DNA of 64,000 bases from NCBI GenBank assembly GCA_033065855.1, contig JAVXUO010002328.1, positions 226,501 to 290,500 on the forward strand, given 5' to 3'. The DNA is from Escallonia rubra (taxonomy: Eukaryota; Streptophyta; Magnoliopsida; Escalloniales; Escalloniaceae). This document shows, piece by piece, positions 1-10,464 of the stretch; positions within the stretch are counted from its first letter, which is position 1; each line of letters starts with the position of its first letter. The notes under the pieces are model-generated. The model saw only the letters and a program-made list of their open reading frames with translations. It searched no databases and was not told the origin of the DNA. A program made the position numbers and the translations under genes.

Positions 1-320
1 GGGTACCCGGCAAAAACCGTCTCATTCCCTACCAGACCCGGAACACTTGACATGTATGCGAGAACGGCATTGGAAGCGGATACCAAGTACTCGTCGTGCA
101 GGAACCCGACGAAGACCCGTAAGGATTTTAGCTCCTCGAGGCCGTTGTTGAGCACAGTGAAGGTGGACTCGAACCGGTATGGCTGGGCCTTGGGGTTGGA
201 CCTCAGGTCTGGGGGGATCTTGGATCCGGACGTGTGGGCGTAAGAGAGGAAAATGTCGTTGTAGGCGTCAGAGGCCGGGGCCAGAGCCTGGGTCGCTGTC
301 GAGTTCTGGGCCTTCTTCAT
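1..320 (-). pseudogene. COBRA-like (COBL) protein fragment, truncated by the window edge
   Basis: The minus strand reads without a stop from 320 to 1 and matches the N-terminal domain of COBRA-like proteins of the COBL7/COBL10 type. Recognisable stretches are YNDIFLSYAHTSG, YRFESTFTVLNNG, ELKSLRVFVGFLHDE and NETVFAGYP. COBRA-like proteins are GPI-anchored wall proteins that orient cellulose deposition. The first in-frame Met is at 320-318 (MKKAQNSTATQ), but it is not followed by a signal peptide and a TAA lies in frame five codons upstream, so the normal first exon or signal sequence is missing. That fits a captured fragment better than a working gene. The rest of the gene, if any, lies outside the window. 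Confidence 0.7.
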
Positions 321-606
321 GGGTTGTCCATATTATGTGGAAAGAGAGAGCCGTTGGAGGGAAATGATGTGGAGTGCCAATTGGGACATGTAAAGCTGAC
401 TGTGGTGACATGTAAGCTTTGGTTGGTTGATAAGACCTTTTTGCCCCTAAAAAACTAACAGTCGTTTGGTCAACATATATTTTGACCGTCATTTGGTGAT
501 GGAAGTCAAGATTTTTGAATTGTTTGGTGTTGGGTGCCAATTTTAAAATCCTGGGGTGCTGGGTGCAACTGACCCCTAAGTACAGGGTGTAGCGTAAAAT
601 TAACCC
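1..606 (-). mobile_element. Putative Pack-MULE end carrying a COBRA-like gene fragment (partial)
   Basis: Read on the minus strand, a non-coding end-like sequence (about 606 down to 321) leads into a COBRA-like coding fragment. The copia protease reading frame stops being copia-like at about 606, where a GGGTTAATTTTACGC-type end begins. Ends of this style are typical of plant terminal-inverted-repeat elements, and two other elements in this window have similar ones. The second end would lie to the left of position 1, so neither the inverted repeat nor a target duplication can be confirmed. Alternatively this is an ordinary gene 5' region that happens to abut copia debris. The element class is inference; the change in sequence character at about 606 is seen directly. 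Confidence 0.45.
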
Positions 607-1694
607 CACATTGGTGAGGGTGACAATTTTTCCGGATATAAACTCGAGCTCAACATTTCCTTTGCCCGCAATTTGCACCATTGACGAATTTTTCATGTAA
701 AGAATGCTTCCATCCTTCACCGGTTCATAGGTTGTAAAAAACCTTGTCCTTGCAGACATGCCTTGTCGCACCCGAATCAATCCACCATGCATCATCATCT
801 TCAAGGACATTTGCCTCACTGATTTCCGCGACTAAATTATTTTCGGTCGCCTTTTTCTGTTTCTTCAAGGCACTGTAATCTCGCTTATAGTGCCCTGGTT
901 TGCCACAGTGATAACACTTCCCTTTGTGATTTTTCTTCTTGCCTTTGTCCTTGTCCTTGTCCTCATCGTCATTTCCTTGAAGCTTCTTTTTCTTGTTCTC
1001 ACGGGAGTTCTTCTTGGATGACTCTCCTTCTTCCACGGCCAAGATTTTAGAAACACCCTAATTTTTAGACTTCTCTTCCTTGCGCAAGTTTTGCTCAATC
1101 CGAAGATGAGTACCCAACTCGTCAAGGTTGATGTCTTGCTTACGATGCTTAAGGTTGTTTCTAAAATTCTTCCAAGAAGGAGGCAATTTATCAATGATTG
1201 ATGTAACCACGATAAATTCATCCAAGGCTAACTTGTGTTGGGAATAACGATCAAGAATGATCTTAATCTCATTAAATTGTTTCATAACCGACCTACCATC
1301 AACCATTTTGTAATCAAAAAATTTAGAGACGATGAACCTTTTACTTATAGCATCCTCGGTGATGTAGTGACGCACCAATTGGTTCCAAAGCTCCTTAGCG
1401 GTCTTGACAGTATGATAGGAATCGAACAACGTGTTGGACATGCCATTCAAAATATGTCCTCGACATATCTCGTCATCTTGATCCCAGTTCAATCTTTCAC
1501 GTGTTTTAGCAACACTTTTCTCCTCATTTTCACCGGGTTCCGGAGGTCTTAGATAGATTCACGATCACATAGTACACTTTTACTGTAACGAGTAGAAAGT
1601 GCATCTTCCTTTGCCAACAAACGAAGTCCCCACCATCAAAACATTCCAAGCGGTGGAACTCCGAGCCCATGTCTTTCAACGTGACGAACGCCAT
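606..1694 (-). mobile_element. Degenerate Ty1/copia gag-protease remnant
   Basis: The minus strand carries a copia gag beginning at the Met at 1694 (LECFDGGDFVCWQRKMHF), shifting frame near 1530, continuing from 1492 to 1058 with the UBN2-type gag core (SVMKQFNEIKIILDRY, IIDKLPPSWKNFRNNLKH), stopping after KSKN, then resuming in another frame with a zinc knuckle (about 910-870) and the protease start WWIDSGATRHVC (about 775). The knuckle reads CYHCGKPGHYKRDY, so the last Cys of the CCHC motif is Tyr. Frameshifts, a stop and the broken knuckle make it non-functional. Integrase, reverse transcriptase and RNase H are absent: the element is cut at about 606. Confidence 0.85.
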
Positions 1695-1733
1695 CGTTGC
1701 AAAATATAAACTTAAGATTATTGGTGATATGGT

Positions 1734-2529
1734 ATAGCTTTGTGATTGAAAGAAGGATCGGCTTCGAGGCACGTTGTAAAACGCTCTCCTTAAGTTTATA
1801 TTTGCCCCCACCAAAAATGGTGTGCATCGGGTTACAGGCAAATATCCTCCAAGATACAACGAAGCACTTTAGTGAATATCGTTTGCACACACGATATTCA
1901 CCCCACAGATGAGTGTATGAAATTCTGGATAATGGTTTTACAAGTAAAAAATTCTACAGAAATTTCTTATTGTAAAAGATCTGCATAAAGGAAATATATG
2001 AAGAGAGTAGAGGCTTATTATATGGTCTCAAAAAACTGATCATTATGCTTTATTTATAGAGCATTAGTGGCTGGTACCAAGGGTCGTACCCTTTCATCAA
2101 CACCCAATTAATCTGGACCATTAGATCAGAAACCGTTAAGATTAACGGTTCAGATTCTAAACCAGTAACTAACTAGCTCCCAACATGTGTCTCTTTGAAC
2201 CGGTACCACGTAGCTGCCCAACGGGTGCAACCTTTTGAATTATATCCCAACCGGTGTAAGTGTAACCAACCAGCTGCCTACAGTTGGATCTTATCCGACT
2301 TGAACCGTTGCACTGGTTCATCACATCGACAGCCCGGATTCGATCACAATATCTTTAAGACGTCTAAACGCCTTTTGCACCTCATAATAAGGCGATTCCT
2401 TCATTTTTGCCTCTTCACCTTCCTTTCATTATTTGACACAAAAATGAACAAAAAATTTGACACAAAATTTTGAAAAACACTAACAATAAATGCTCACAAG
2501 GCCAAGGTCTGATAAGTCATTGGAGGAAA
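1734..2529. other. Region upstream of the copia gag, possible LTR/leader; no gene
   Basis: No coding region is recognisable. On the minus strand there is a TATA-like CTATAAATAAAG at about 2058-2047, in the position expected for the promoter of the copia 5' LTR relative to the gag at 1694. I could not find a second LTR copy, a clear primer binding site or the LTR ends, so the LTR reading is inference. Confidence 0.3.
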
Positions 2530-2772
2530 GTACTCGAGCTTAAAGGAGTGGCTCAACAGTTAATTGTTCATACATTTTCGTTCTCAAGTAGTTTATGATG
2601 TTATCAGTAACCCTACTGCCATAGTGGAATGCATTATACGCAACAACAATTGGAATTGGCCCCGGCCTGTCTCTCGAGCAATGGAGAAAATTGTCAACAC
2701 TGCTAATATATTGCACGTCCCAATTCTCAAGTGCCTGATCGTATTAAATGGCAGCTCACAGCTACTGATATC

Positions 2773-3214
2773 TGTTGCAGCTAAAAACTGGATCGGGAAC
2801 CACACCATAAATCAGGCCTGCAAAAGAGAACACGGAGTGACCGACGGGTGGGGTTCCGGCGGGGGAACACTCCGATGCTTAAGTCAGAGAAGGCTAACAA
2901 GGTAGAACTCTAAAAAACAGTATTACACAATGTGTATGTGTGTGAACTTGTCTTTACCTGAGGGGCTTGACCCCTTTATATAGTGGTAGAAAGAGGAGTC
3001 CTAGTAGGACTGGGCTTTGACCAACTCTAATCAGAATCTAATTAGGATCCTAGAGGATCTCATGTGAATCTGAGTTGATAAAGTCATAATCTCTTTAGGA
3101 TTCTGCTCGGTGACTGATACGGTAAGTGCCATATCAGTAATGAGCCAGTATGGGTTACGTGTCACAACTGCCACGTGTCGTCCGTAGATTGGAGGGATAT
3201 TTTTAGCTATGGCA
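2773..3214 (-). repeat. 3' LTR of the gypsy-type element
   Basis: Direct copy of 7794-8235, 442 bp. It lies at the 3' end of the element in its own orientation. A polypurine tract (minus strand AAAAGCAGGGGG, about 3231-3220) lies immediately inside it. The element-proximal tip reads TGCCATAGC, against TGATATAGC in the other LTR. Confidence 0.93.
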
Positions 3215-3439
3215 TATGCCCCCTGCTTTTACCAGCGTTAATGAAGCGGGTGGTAGCACACTTTTTTCACTGGTGATAGCGAAATATGCCAAAAACAGAA
3301 TTGAATCTGTTTGTCTGACATTTCAAATATTCAAAGAATGCTCTGCTCGGACACGGTTCTGCTCTGGCAGAGTTCTGTTCGGATTTTTTCTGCTCGGACC
3401 ATGTTTTGCTCGGAGTCCTCGGACTATGGGCCTGTTCGG

Positions 3440-3995
3440 ATTTTTCTGCTCGGACCATGTTCTGCTCGGATGTTGGGCTCGGACCCCGATCTACTCGGAT
3501 TTTTTCTGGTCTAACCATGGCCTGCTAGGACTATGGCCCGAGCTGAGAAGCCCCAACATTCTGCTCGGACCACGATCTGCTCGGACATGCTGTGCGGGCT
3601 TGCTGCGCGGACGCGGGCCTGATGGTGGAGAGGCCCAATCTAATGAACTCTTTGTTTAAAAAGTAAAGAACTCTTTATTGCTCATGTGTCCGAGCAGATT
3701 CGAACCCTCACCTCGGATTTTTCTACTCCGACCATGTTCTGCTCGGACGTTGGGCTCGGACCACGATCTGCTCGGATTTTTTCTGGTCTGACCATGGCCT
3801 GCTAGGACTATGGCCCGAGCTGAGAAGCCCCAACATTCTGCTCGGACCATGATCTGCTCGGACATGCTGTGCGGGCTTGCTGCGCGGACGCGGGCCTGAT
3901 GGTGGAGAGGCCCAATCTAATGAACTCTTTGTTTAAAAAGTAAAGAACTCTTTATTGCTCATGTGTCCGAGCAGATTCGAACCCTTGACCTCGCG
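3440..3995. repeat. 277-bp tandem duplication of TGCTCGGA-rich sequence
   Basis: The segment starting near 3440 is repeated after 277 bp (landmarks at 3491 and 3768, both followed by TTTTTTCTGGTCT). Within each unit the octamer TGCTCGGA and its variants recur many times. It lies in the non-coding 3' half of the gypsy-type element, between protease and 3' LTR, and explains part of the missing pol space. Confidence 0.85.
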
Positions 3996-4982
3996 CGCGG
4001 AATGAGAACGAAACGCCACTGGGCTGCTCGGTCATGTTTGTTAAATCCGAGCAGAAAATACACTTGTACTATCACTTGAGAACTTAAAAAGTCCATAACT
4101 TTTTGCTCGGATATCCGTTTGAGGTGAAATTTTTTTTGATTTCGGATAGTTTTCCGAGCTCTATCCATAGAAAACCTCATTTCCTCCAAAAGACTTCAGT
4201 TGGAAGCTCTACTTATAAAAAATTCCTTTGACCTCCACTCGAGAACTTTCTTTAGTCAAACTTCGTAGAGTTTTACCCACGGGCTCTTGAGAGCACAAAG
4301 GAAATGGAGTTAGGATGTCTGCACGGGCGACGAGTTCGGCGATCATTCTGCTCGAACATGGCTTGTCCGAGCTCAACGGGTTTATTCCCAATCTGTTCGG
4401 GCATGATGCTTCGGTTCCTTTATGCTTCATCCGAGCACAAAGGGTATGAAGTTGGTTCTCTGCTTGGGCGGAGTGCTCGGCCAACATTCTGTTCGGACAG
4501 AATGTTGGTCCAAGCTTTGGTCACTCTGCTCGGGCAGAGTGTTCGGCCAACATTCTGCTCGGATAGAATGTTGGTTTCAATTTCCACGTATGAACTCATC
4601 CTCCAAAGGATGGTCCTTCAGGCGTTGCCTCCGAGCCTTAGATCTAGTCTTCATCTTGTAGGCTCTTTATTTGTTTTTAGACCGAGTATTTTGATGCCCT
4701 TTTAAGGGCATTGTATGTACTCTATCTTTTGTTCTATTGATGGTACTTTGTTCACTATATGTTTTTTATGGTTTATTCTACCATTCACACAGCGTTATCT
4801 ATTTTTACTTTAACTCTAACTCTTTATTCGTCACTTAAAGAGTTGGCAAAGAAGTCGAGCACCCTCGCTCGGCCTATACTTTGAAGAAGCAAAAGCTTTG
4901 GTGGAGTGACGGTGCCCCCATTAACTTTTGTTTCTTCACGGACTTAGATCTGTAGCTAATCCGTTTGGTCTTCTCTTGTATT

Positions 4983-5190
4983 TTTATAAAACTCAAGAGT
5001 TACACACTCTGTTAATCACTCTGTTAATCACTCTGTTTGGGCAGAGTGTTTAGCTAAGTTAATCACTCTGTTTGGGCAGAGTGTTCGGCCATCACTCTGT
5101 TCGGACAGAGTGTTTTGGCTAAGTTAATCACTCTGTTCGGGCAGAGTGTTCGGCCATCACTCTGTTCGGACAGAGTGTTTTGGCTAAGCT
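4983..5190. repeat. Tandem array of CACTCTGTTYGGGCAGAGTG units
   Basis: The palindrome-like unit CACTCTGTT-CGGRCAGAGTG recurs about six times, alternating with GTTTAGCTAAG or GTTTTGGCTAAG spacers. Related copies occur at about 4475-4570. Each unit is a short inverted repeat (CACTCTG and CAGAGTG) and could form a hairpin. It belongs to the non-coding 3' half of the gypsy-type element. Confidence 0.8.
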
Positions 5191-5554
5191 TACATTACAA
5201 CAATGCTGAGAAAAATAACTTTATTGTTCAAGCAAAAATAAAGTTTACATTGGATTTCTTGACAACCCATTTATTCGAAAAAATCTTTTAAAGACAATTT
5301 CTAAGAGATTGGGGTTTTGATAAGGTTTGAGCCCCTTATCCCCCCGAAAAAGAAGTGTCTTGCCTCGGGGCAAGATGCTACTGCGCGACGTGTTGTTTTT
5401 AGAACAACGGATCGTTCATGGGCTTGAGTTCAAACCTTTTCTATCAGATCAAGATTTTCTCGGAGTCCAATTTCTTTGTCTTCTTTGGTCGGCACGAAGT
5501 GACATAGCACTGACGAGCTGTAGTCTGGTCTCCTTTCACCTCTCCAATCCCGTG

Positions 5555-6178
5555 TTACGTGGGGAACTTCATCTTGAGGTGATAGGTTGACACTACAGTC
5601 TGTAGCTGATTGAGTGCTGGTCGTCCCAATATGGCGTTGTATGCTGAGGGGACCTTTACCACCACAAAATCAAGCATGAAGTTGGCTTGTGTCGGAGGTG
5701 TGCCAATCGCAACTGGGAGTGCGATAATACCTTCAACCTCAACTGGATGATTGGAGAATTCATACAACGGTGTATCCATCTTTCGGAGACAGTTTGTTGG
5801 AATGTTCATCTTCTTGAATGCACCGTAAAATAAGACTTCTGCGGAACTTCCATTGTCGACCAGAACCCGCTTCACATCGAAGTTCCCAGCTTTGATCGTG
5901 ATGACTAACGGGTCATCATGAGGAGTATTGATATCTTTTAGATCATCTTCTGAGAAAGAGATAGTAGGTAAGGGCACAGTCTTCGATTTCTTACTTGGGG
6001 GTTGGCTCGTTATGCACACTTCCCTAGCATATGCTTTTCGAGCTTGTCCTGATGAGCCTCCTGCGGCTAATCCCCCAGAGATAGTGTTGATTGTACCCGC
6101 ATTCTCTTCCCATTCTCTTTCTTCAGCGGCTGAGGGTGTTTTTTGTCGTCCTTCTTTGCGCGCCACCCACTTTCTCAA
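5555..6178 (-). CDS. Aspartic protease region of the gypsy-type element
   Basis: A 207-codon frame follows gag on the same strand. It contains the retropepsin active-site segment VLVDNGSSAEVLF at about residues 109-121 and the second conserved block YNAILGRPALNQL near the C-terminus. The active site reads D-N-G-S rather than D-T/S-G; this variant is frequent in this gypsy lineage as I recall. The upstream stretch NDDWGSLKRTIEALIKRGQL, expected before a protease of this type, is readable just before the Met at 6178, so that Met is probably internal to a former polyprotein. The homology fades at about 5480, where reverse transcriptase should begin; none is found. Confidence 0.85.
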   Translation of the reverse strand: MRKWVARKEGRQKTPSAAEEREWEENAGTINTISGGLAAGGSSGQARKAYAREVCITSQPPSKKSKTVPLPTISFSEDDLKDINTPHDDPLVITIKAGNFDVKRVLVDNGSSAEVLFYGAFKKMNIPTNCLRKMDTPLYEFSNHPVEVEGIIALPVAIGTPPTQANFMLDFVVVKVPSAYNAILGRPALNQLQTVVSTYHLKMKFPT

Positions 6179-6448
6179 CTGGCCACGCTTAATGAGAGCT
6201 TCGATTGTTCGTTTAAGTGATCCCCAATCATCATTTGTGTGGCCATGATCGTTGTGAAAGTGTCACCATAAGTTTCTATTCTTTTCGTTCGGGCGAGATG
6301 TCATCTTTTCTGGCCATTTGAGAGCTTTATTGTCTTTGATCTCGTGCAGTATCTCTGAAGGTCTGGCATTGAGCGGCGTCAAATTTTCAGAAGCAAACAG
6401 GTCTTTCGGACGCCTTTCATCACGCTTAGATTGTTTTGCTGACTTCCC

Positions 6449-7414
6449 TCATTGAGGAGTTATTTTTCGAGATCGTTTCTTTTGTTCTTGTTTGCCTTCT
6501 ATGCGTCTTCCTCTGTGGGTCTCTAGGTATTCTTCAGCTTGAATATACTTGTTAGCCTTTTCGTGAAGGGCTTTCATATTACCTAGAGGACTTTTGTTTA
6601 CAGAGAATGCAAACTTGGATGTCGAATGGAGGCCTCGGAGGAAGGCAGTATACTTCACGGATTCGTCCAAGTTATCAATCTCTAAAGTAGCTGCGTTGAA
6701 CCGTCCGAGGAAGCACGCCAAAGATTCGTTTTTCTCTTGCACAATGTTTAGCAGGCTCGCCGAGTTCTTTCTTCGGGAGCGACTGTTTACAAAGTGCTTT
6801 TGGAAGAGATCCGATAATTGGCTGAAGGAATAGATTGATCTTGGTTGTAGAGATTTGAACCATGCATGTGCAGCTTTTCTGAGAGTGGTGGGAAAGGCTC
6901 TGCACATGACAACATCTGAAACTTGGAGGAGTAACATGTTTGTTTGAAATTGATAAACATGTTCTCCTGGATCTCCAGTCCCGTCGTAGTGGTCACACTG
7001 AGGCATTCGGAAGTTGGGAGGTAGTTTTGCTTTCTCAATGGTTTCGGATAACGGATATCCAGATTCTTCACTTGGGAGAGATCGTTCTGGAGAGCGATAT
7101 CTAGGTACCATCTTCCAAGAGTCTCGTTCTTGGGAACGAAACTCATGCGTCCTCTTTCTGTGGACAGATCTTCGAGGGGTTTCAGCTCTAGCGACTCGTC
7201 TGGGAGAAGAGTTGGTATTGCCTTCGACTGATGGATCTCGTCGATAGCATGATCCACTCCTAGTCATGTGATCTCCGTTCTTTTCTCTAGGATCATAAGT
7301 TGGATCGGCCGTTGATCTGTATTTGCGGCCATAGCTATATCTGGAGGTGAGATGAAGACGAAGGTCGTTAGGGTCAAGATGAGAATGGTGAGTGGACTGC
7401 AGAGCCACTGCCAT
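6449..7414 (-). CDS. Gag of the gypsy-type element (retrotransposon gag family)
   Basis: Open frame of 321 codons. The N-terminal third is basic and rich in Arg and Ser. The centre, at about residues 135-270, carries the gag capsid core typical of Ty3/gypsy elements: FRMPQCDHYDGTGDPGEHVY, FPTTLRKAAHAWFKSLQP, SQLSDLFQKHF and KNESLACFLGRFNAATLEI. The C-terminal part is Lys/Arg-rich. It would form the virus-like particle. Just downstream at about 6263 the frame that should join gag to protease has an in-frame TGA (where WCHFHNDHGH would be expected it reads W-stop-HFHNDHGH), so the polyprotein is broken in this copy. The true start could be upstream, because low-complexity open sequence precedes the first Met. 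Confidence 0.85.
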   Translation of the reverse strand: MAVALQSTHHSHLDPNDLRLHLTSRYSYGRKYRSTADPTYDPREKNGDHMTRSGSCYRRDPSVEGNTNSSPRRVARAETPRRSVHRKRTHEFRSQERDSWKMVPRYRSPERSLPSEESGYPLSETIEKAKLPPNFRMPQCDHYDGTGDPGEHVYQFQTNMLLLQVSDVVMCRAFPTTLRKAAHAWFKSLQPRSIYSFSQLSDLFQKHFVNSRSRRKNSASLLNIVQEKNESLACFLGRFNAATLEIDNLDESVKYTAFLRGLHSTSKFAFSVNKSPLGNMKALHEKANKYIQAEEYLETHRGRRIEGKQEQKKRSRKITPQ

Positions 7415-7772
7415 GTCAAGCTTTCGCTGAAGAGTGTTTACAACATCCTTCAGTTCATGGATTTCATTTGTAAGGTTGTCATGTGGTGTTCTGAATAGCT
7501 GACGGTTCAGGCGATGGCGAAGGTCACCAATTTTCAGAGTAGACGTTGGAGATCGGTTTCTCCGAGGTCTAGTTTCTGATTCGGGAGTAGTAGATGTTAC
7601 GTTGACGTAAACATCTTTAAAAGAACTGGCGTGATGGCAGCGTAAAGGGGTCGAGTGTCGATCACGAGAACGACCTAGTCAACGAGAGCTGCTAGTTCGC
7701 GCACGATGGTTTTGGGAATGACTCTGTGAAGAGTCACCGCAAGAAGAATGATTGGTCATGTTCCCTGTAGTG

Positions 7773-7793
7773 GTCCCACGGATGGCGCCAATC
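7773..7793 (-). other. Primer-binding-site-like sequence of the gypsy-type element
   Basis: Directly inside the 5' LTR the minus strand reads GATTGGCGCCATCCGTGGGA. The TGGCGCC core followed by a GTGGG-type tail is common at this place in plant gypsy elements and would pair with a tRNA 3' end. Which tRNA is not determined here. Confidence 0.6.
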
Positions 7794-8235
7794 TGTTGCA
7801 GCTAAAAACTGGATCGGGAACCACACCAGAAATCAGGCCTGCAAAAGAGAACACGAGGTGACCGCCGGGTAGGGTTCCGGCGGGGGAACGCTCTGATGCT
7901 TAAGTCAGAGAAGGCTAACAAGGTAGAACTCTGAAAAGCAGTATTACACAATGTGTATGTGTGTGAACTTGTCTTTACCTGAGGGGCTTGACCCCTTTAT
8001 ATAGTGGTAGAAAGAGGAGTCCTAGTCGGACTGAGCTTTGATCAACTCTAATCAGAATCTAATTAGAATCCTAGAGGATCTCATGTGAATCTGAGCTGAT
8101 AGAGTCAGAGTCTCTTTAGGATTCTGCCCGGTGACTGATACGGTAAGTGTCATATCAGTAATGAGCTAGTATGAGTGACGTGTCACAACTGTCACGTGTC
8201 GTCCGTAGATTGGAAGGATATTTTTAGCTATATCA
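7794..8235 (-). repeat. 5' LTR of the gypsy-type element
   Basis: 442-bp direct repeat of 2773-3214. In element orientation it starts TGATATAGC and ends GCTGCAACA, followed by the primer-binding-like sequence. The right flank is the 5-bp target duplication ATATC at 8236-8240. Confidence 0.93.
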
Positions 8236-8997
8236 ATATCTATACCGTTAATTTTGCTTGGGAGTTTCTAAGGAAGCATGCTCCCAAAGTAGCCGGGTGC
8301 CAGGTTGTTTGGAAGTGAACCAATATTCTTAGATGTTCTTTCACTTTGTGGCTGGCTTGCAAAAACCGTCCAACTACTACTACTAAGGATAAGCTGAAAA
8401 GCTGGGGTGTCATAAATGATGATACTCGTGGTTTCTGTGGAAGAACAAAAGAAACTCTCCACCACTTGTTTTCGGACTCTGCTTGTGCAAAACAAGTGTG
8501 GAAGCAATGCTTGCGGCGAAATCTTCTTAATTCTCGCATCATTCGGGAGCAATCACTGGAACTCGTTAATCCAGGTTGGCAAGTGTAAAACTTTCTTGGC
8601 CAAGATTAGAAGTTTCAACCCTTGCAGTGGCTCTCTGTCTATGCTCTTTGGTTTGGTTTGGTTTGCCCGAAATAGTAACACCTTCAGTAGCAAGCTAATT
8701 CCTGAAACACAGCTCACACATAAGATTGAGAGGTTTATGGTGGCCAAGGTAAGGCAATGGGAGAAGATTTCTAGAACTGCTGCGAACTAGATGGTTTCCC
8801 AAGCTTGGAGACTCAATGGTCTCCTTAAAACATGAGTTTGTTTATGGATACCTCATCTTTGGCTGAACTATAACTAGCCTTGGGCTTGTATTGCTACTTA
8901 CTGAGCACTTTCTCTTGCCTTGTAGTAATATATATATTTTTTTGGATGAAAGTCCTTGAAGTAATATATATTACCTTTACCTGGGGAAAAAAAAAAA

Positions 8998-9525
8998 CTC
9001 AGCTAAGAACTGCACAGTTAATGACTAACGACTAGCCATGAGGAAACGTTATCCGACAGCTCAAATCAAAAGGAACTTGTCAGTCGATTTGGATAGTAAT
9101 ATACAGGTCTAAAATGGGCTTCAGTCAGCTGCCATACTGGTACATTACCTCGAAGATCCAAACAGACACTGTCATATTAGGACTCTACGTCTATACCCAA
9201 AAGCCCACCATTTGACCAAGCTCAGCTGTAGAAAGCATATCCCCAATCTCACCATCAACATAGTCCAACCATACATGTTTTGCATGCATGACTGACATTT
9301 TCCAAGTTCTAATCCAACCTGACTGGACATATACGGCAACCAAATGCTGAAAAACATCTCAGATACAGACTCTTATAACTCATGTAATAAGTTTGATAAA
9401 TTATATATGTTTGATCAAAATAAGAGGAAAAAACTACTGCAAAGATAAAGGTTTGAGTTATTAACAAACAGTTACAAGTATATGTTACAGATGACGGAAA
9501 TTTCCAAAAGCTTTGGATGACATAT
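8998..9525. other. Intergenic: 3' flank of the SURNod19 gene
   Basis: AT-rich sequence between the LINE tail and the SURNod19 stop codon. No coding region, RNA gene or repeat is recognisable; part must be the 3' UTR of the minus-strand gene. Confidence 0.5.
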
Positions 9526-10396
9526 TCACATAACAACTGATTGGTAACCATCCTCTCGCTGGCTCCTTTGTCGATATGCAGCAAGTGCAGCAATAGCTAT
9601 TGTCACTCCGAGTAACACTTCAACCCAAACAAATTGGGGTGCTGTCAACTTTTCATGCATCTGCAAGAACCAATATAAAAATTAAACCAAAACAATAATA
9701 TCTAAATTCAGGAATCAGATACAGCTATAAGTTTTTGACGAAATCTAGTGCGTGGTCGCTGAATTTTCCAAATTTGTTGGGGTGGGGAACTTACTTTGAC
9801 TGAACCATGAAAGAGAGAGTCAGGTTTTAATGGCTCTGCAACCAAAATGTAAAAGAGCCCCATAACTCCTGTATGTCTTCGGGCACTGCTATAGTTAGAT
9901 TCCAAAATTAGTGTCTCCCCACTAGATATCTTGACAGAGCCTGGCCGAGGATAACATGTGGACATTCCGACAATGTAACCAGCCTCGTTTCCTGCTTCCT
10001 CTCCTTCTCCATAAGTTGGTATTGAAGAGCATATGACCCGTCCATCCTAAATCAATTCACCAAACAAACAAATCATGGAACAAGTCCATTGCACAGACCA
10101 AAATTCTCTTTAAAACAAGTCAAACTAAGCCAAAGAAAACAAGGAACCACGACCATTACCAAGTTCTTCCTAGCAGGTGCAATACTAAGGCCACATATAA
10201 CAAGTTCTGTGTACTGCAACCTATATGCTTTACACAGGGATTTTAAATTCAGCATAAAGCCTCCAAAATGGTCCTAAGTGATGCTACCATGATTGAACTA
10301 TCGAATTTCATGCGAGTTGTAGGAGTGTCTATTAGTTCTTTTAAGCCGTGGCTTGAGGCCACGAAACATGTAACATATACATACACACACACACAC

Positions 10397-10464
<68 letters not shown>

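Larger units (their letters stand above)
2773..8235 (-). mobile_element. Complete Ty3/gypsy-type LTR element without reverse transcriptase (gag-protease only)
   Basis: Two direct 442-bp LTRs (2773-3214 and 7794-8235) begin TGTTGCAGC and end in CA on the plus strand. They are flanked by the 5-bp target duplication ATATC (2768-2772 and 8236-8240). The element is transcribed leftward: the PBS-like sequence sits inside the right LTR, then gag, then protease, and the purine tract abuts the left LTR. I count roughly 28 differences between the LTRs, about 94% identity, so the insertion is not recent. Between the protease and the left LTR there are 2.3 kb of repeats with no reverse transcriptase, RNase H or integrase. 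It therefore needs proteins in trans. It inserted into the zf-RVT region of a LINE. Confidence 0.93.
2530..8997 (+). mobile_element. 5'-truncated LINE with zf-RVT domain, split by a gypsy-type insertion
   Basis: Two plus-strand pieces are one LINE. The left piece (to 2772) reads IIRNNNWNWPRPVSRAMEKI and, in the next frame, RIKWQLTATDI. The right piece (from 8241) reads YTVNFAWEFLRKHAPKV, then LWLACKNRP, CGR-type cysteines and TLHHLFSDSACAKQVWK. Together they form the zinc-binding reverse-transcriptase C-terminal domain (zf-RVT) of plant non-LTR retrotransposons. The reading frame is broken several times. An AT-rich 3' tail ends in an A-run at about 8987-8997, as LINE tails do. The reverse transcriptase and endonuclease are missing, so this is a dead 5'-truncated copy. 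No flanking target duplication was recognised. Confidence 0.8.

Noticed and set aside
3216..3865. Open frames with repeated CSDHVLL- or RAEK-like peptides
   Set aside because: They come from the TGCTCGGA repeat array of the gypsy-type element; the repeat period, not protein constraint, keeps them open.
3440..5190. CRISPR-like or satellite array
   Set aside because: Spacing is irregular and the repeats belong to an LTR element of a plant genome; no CRISPR context exists.
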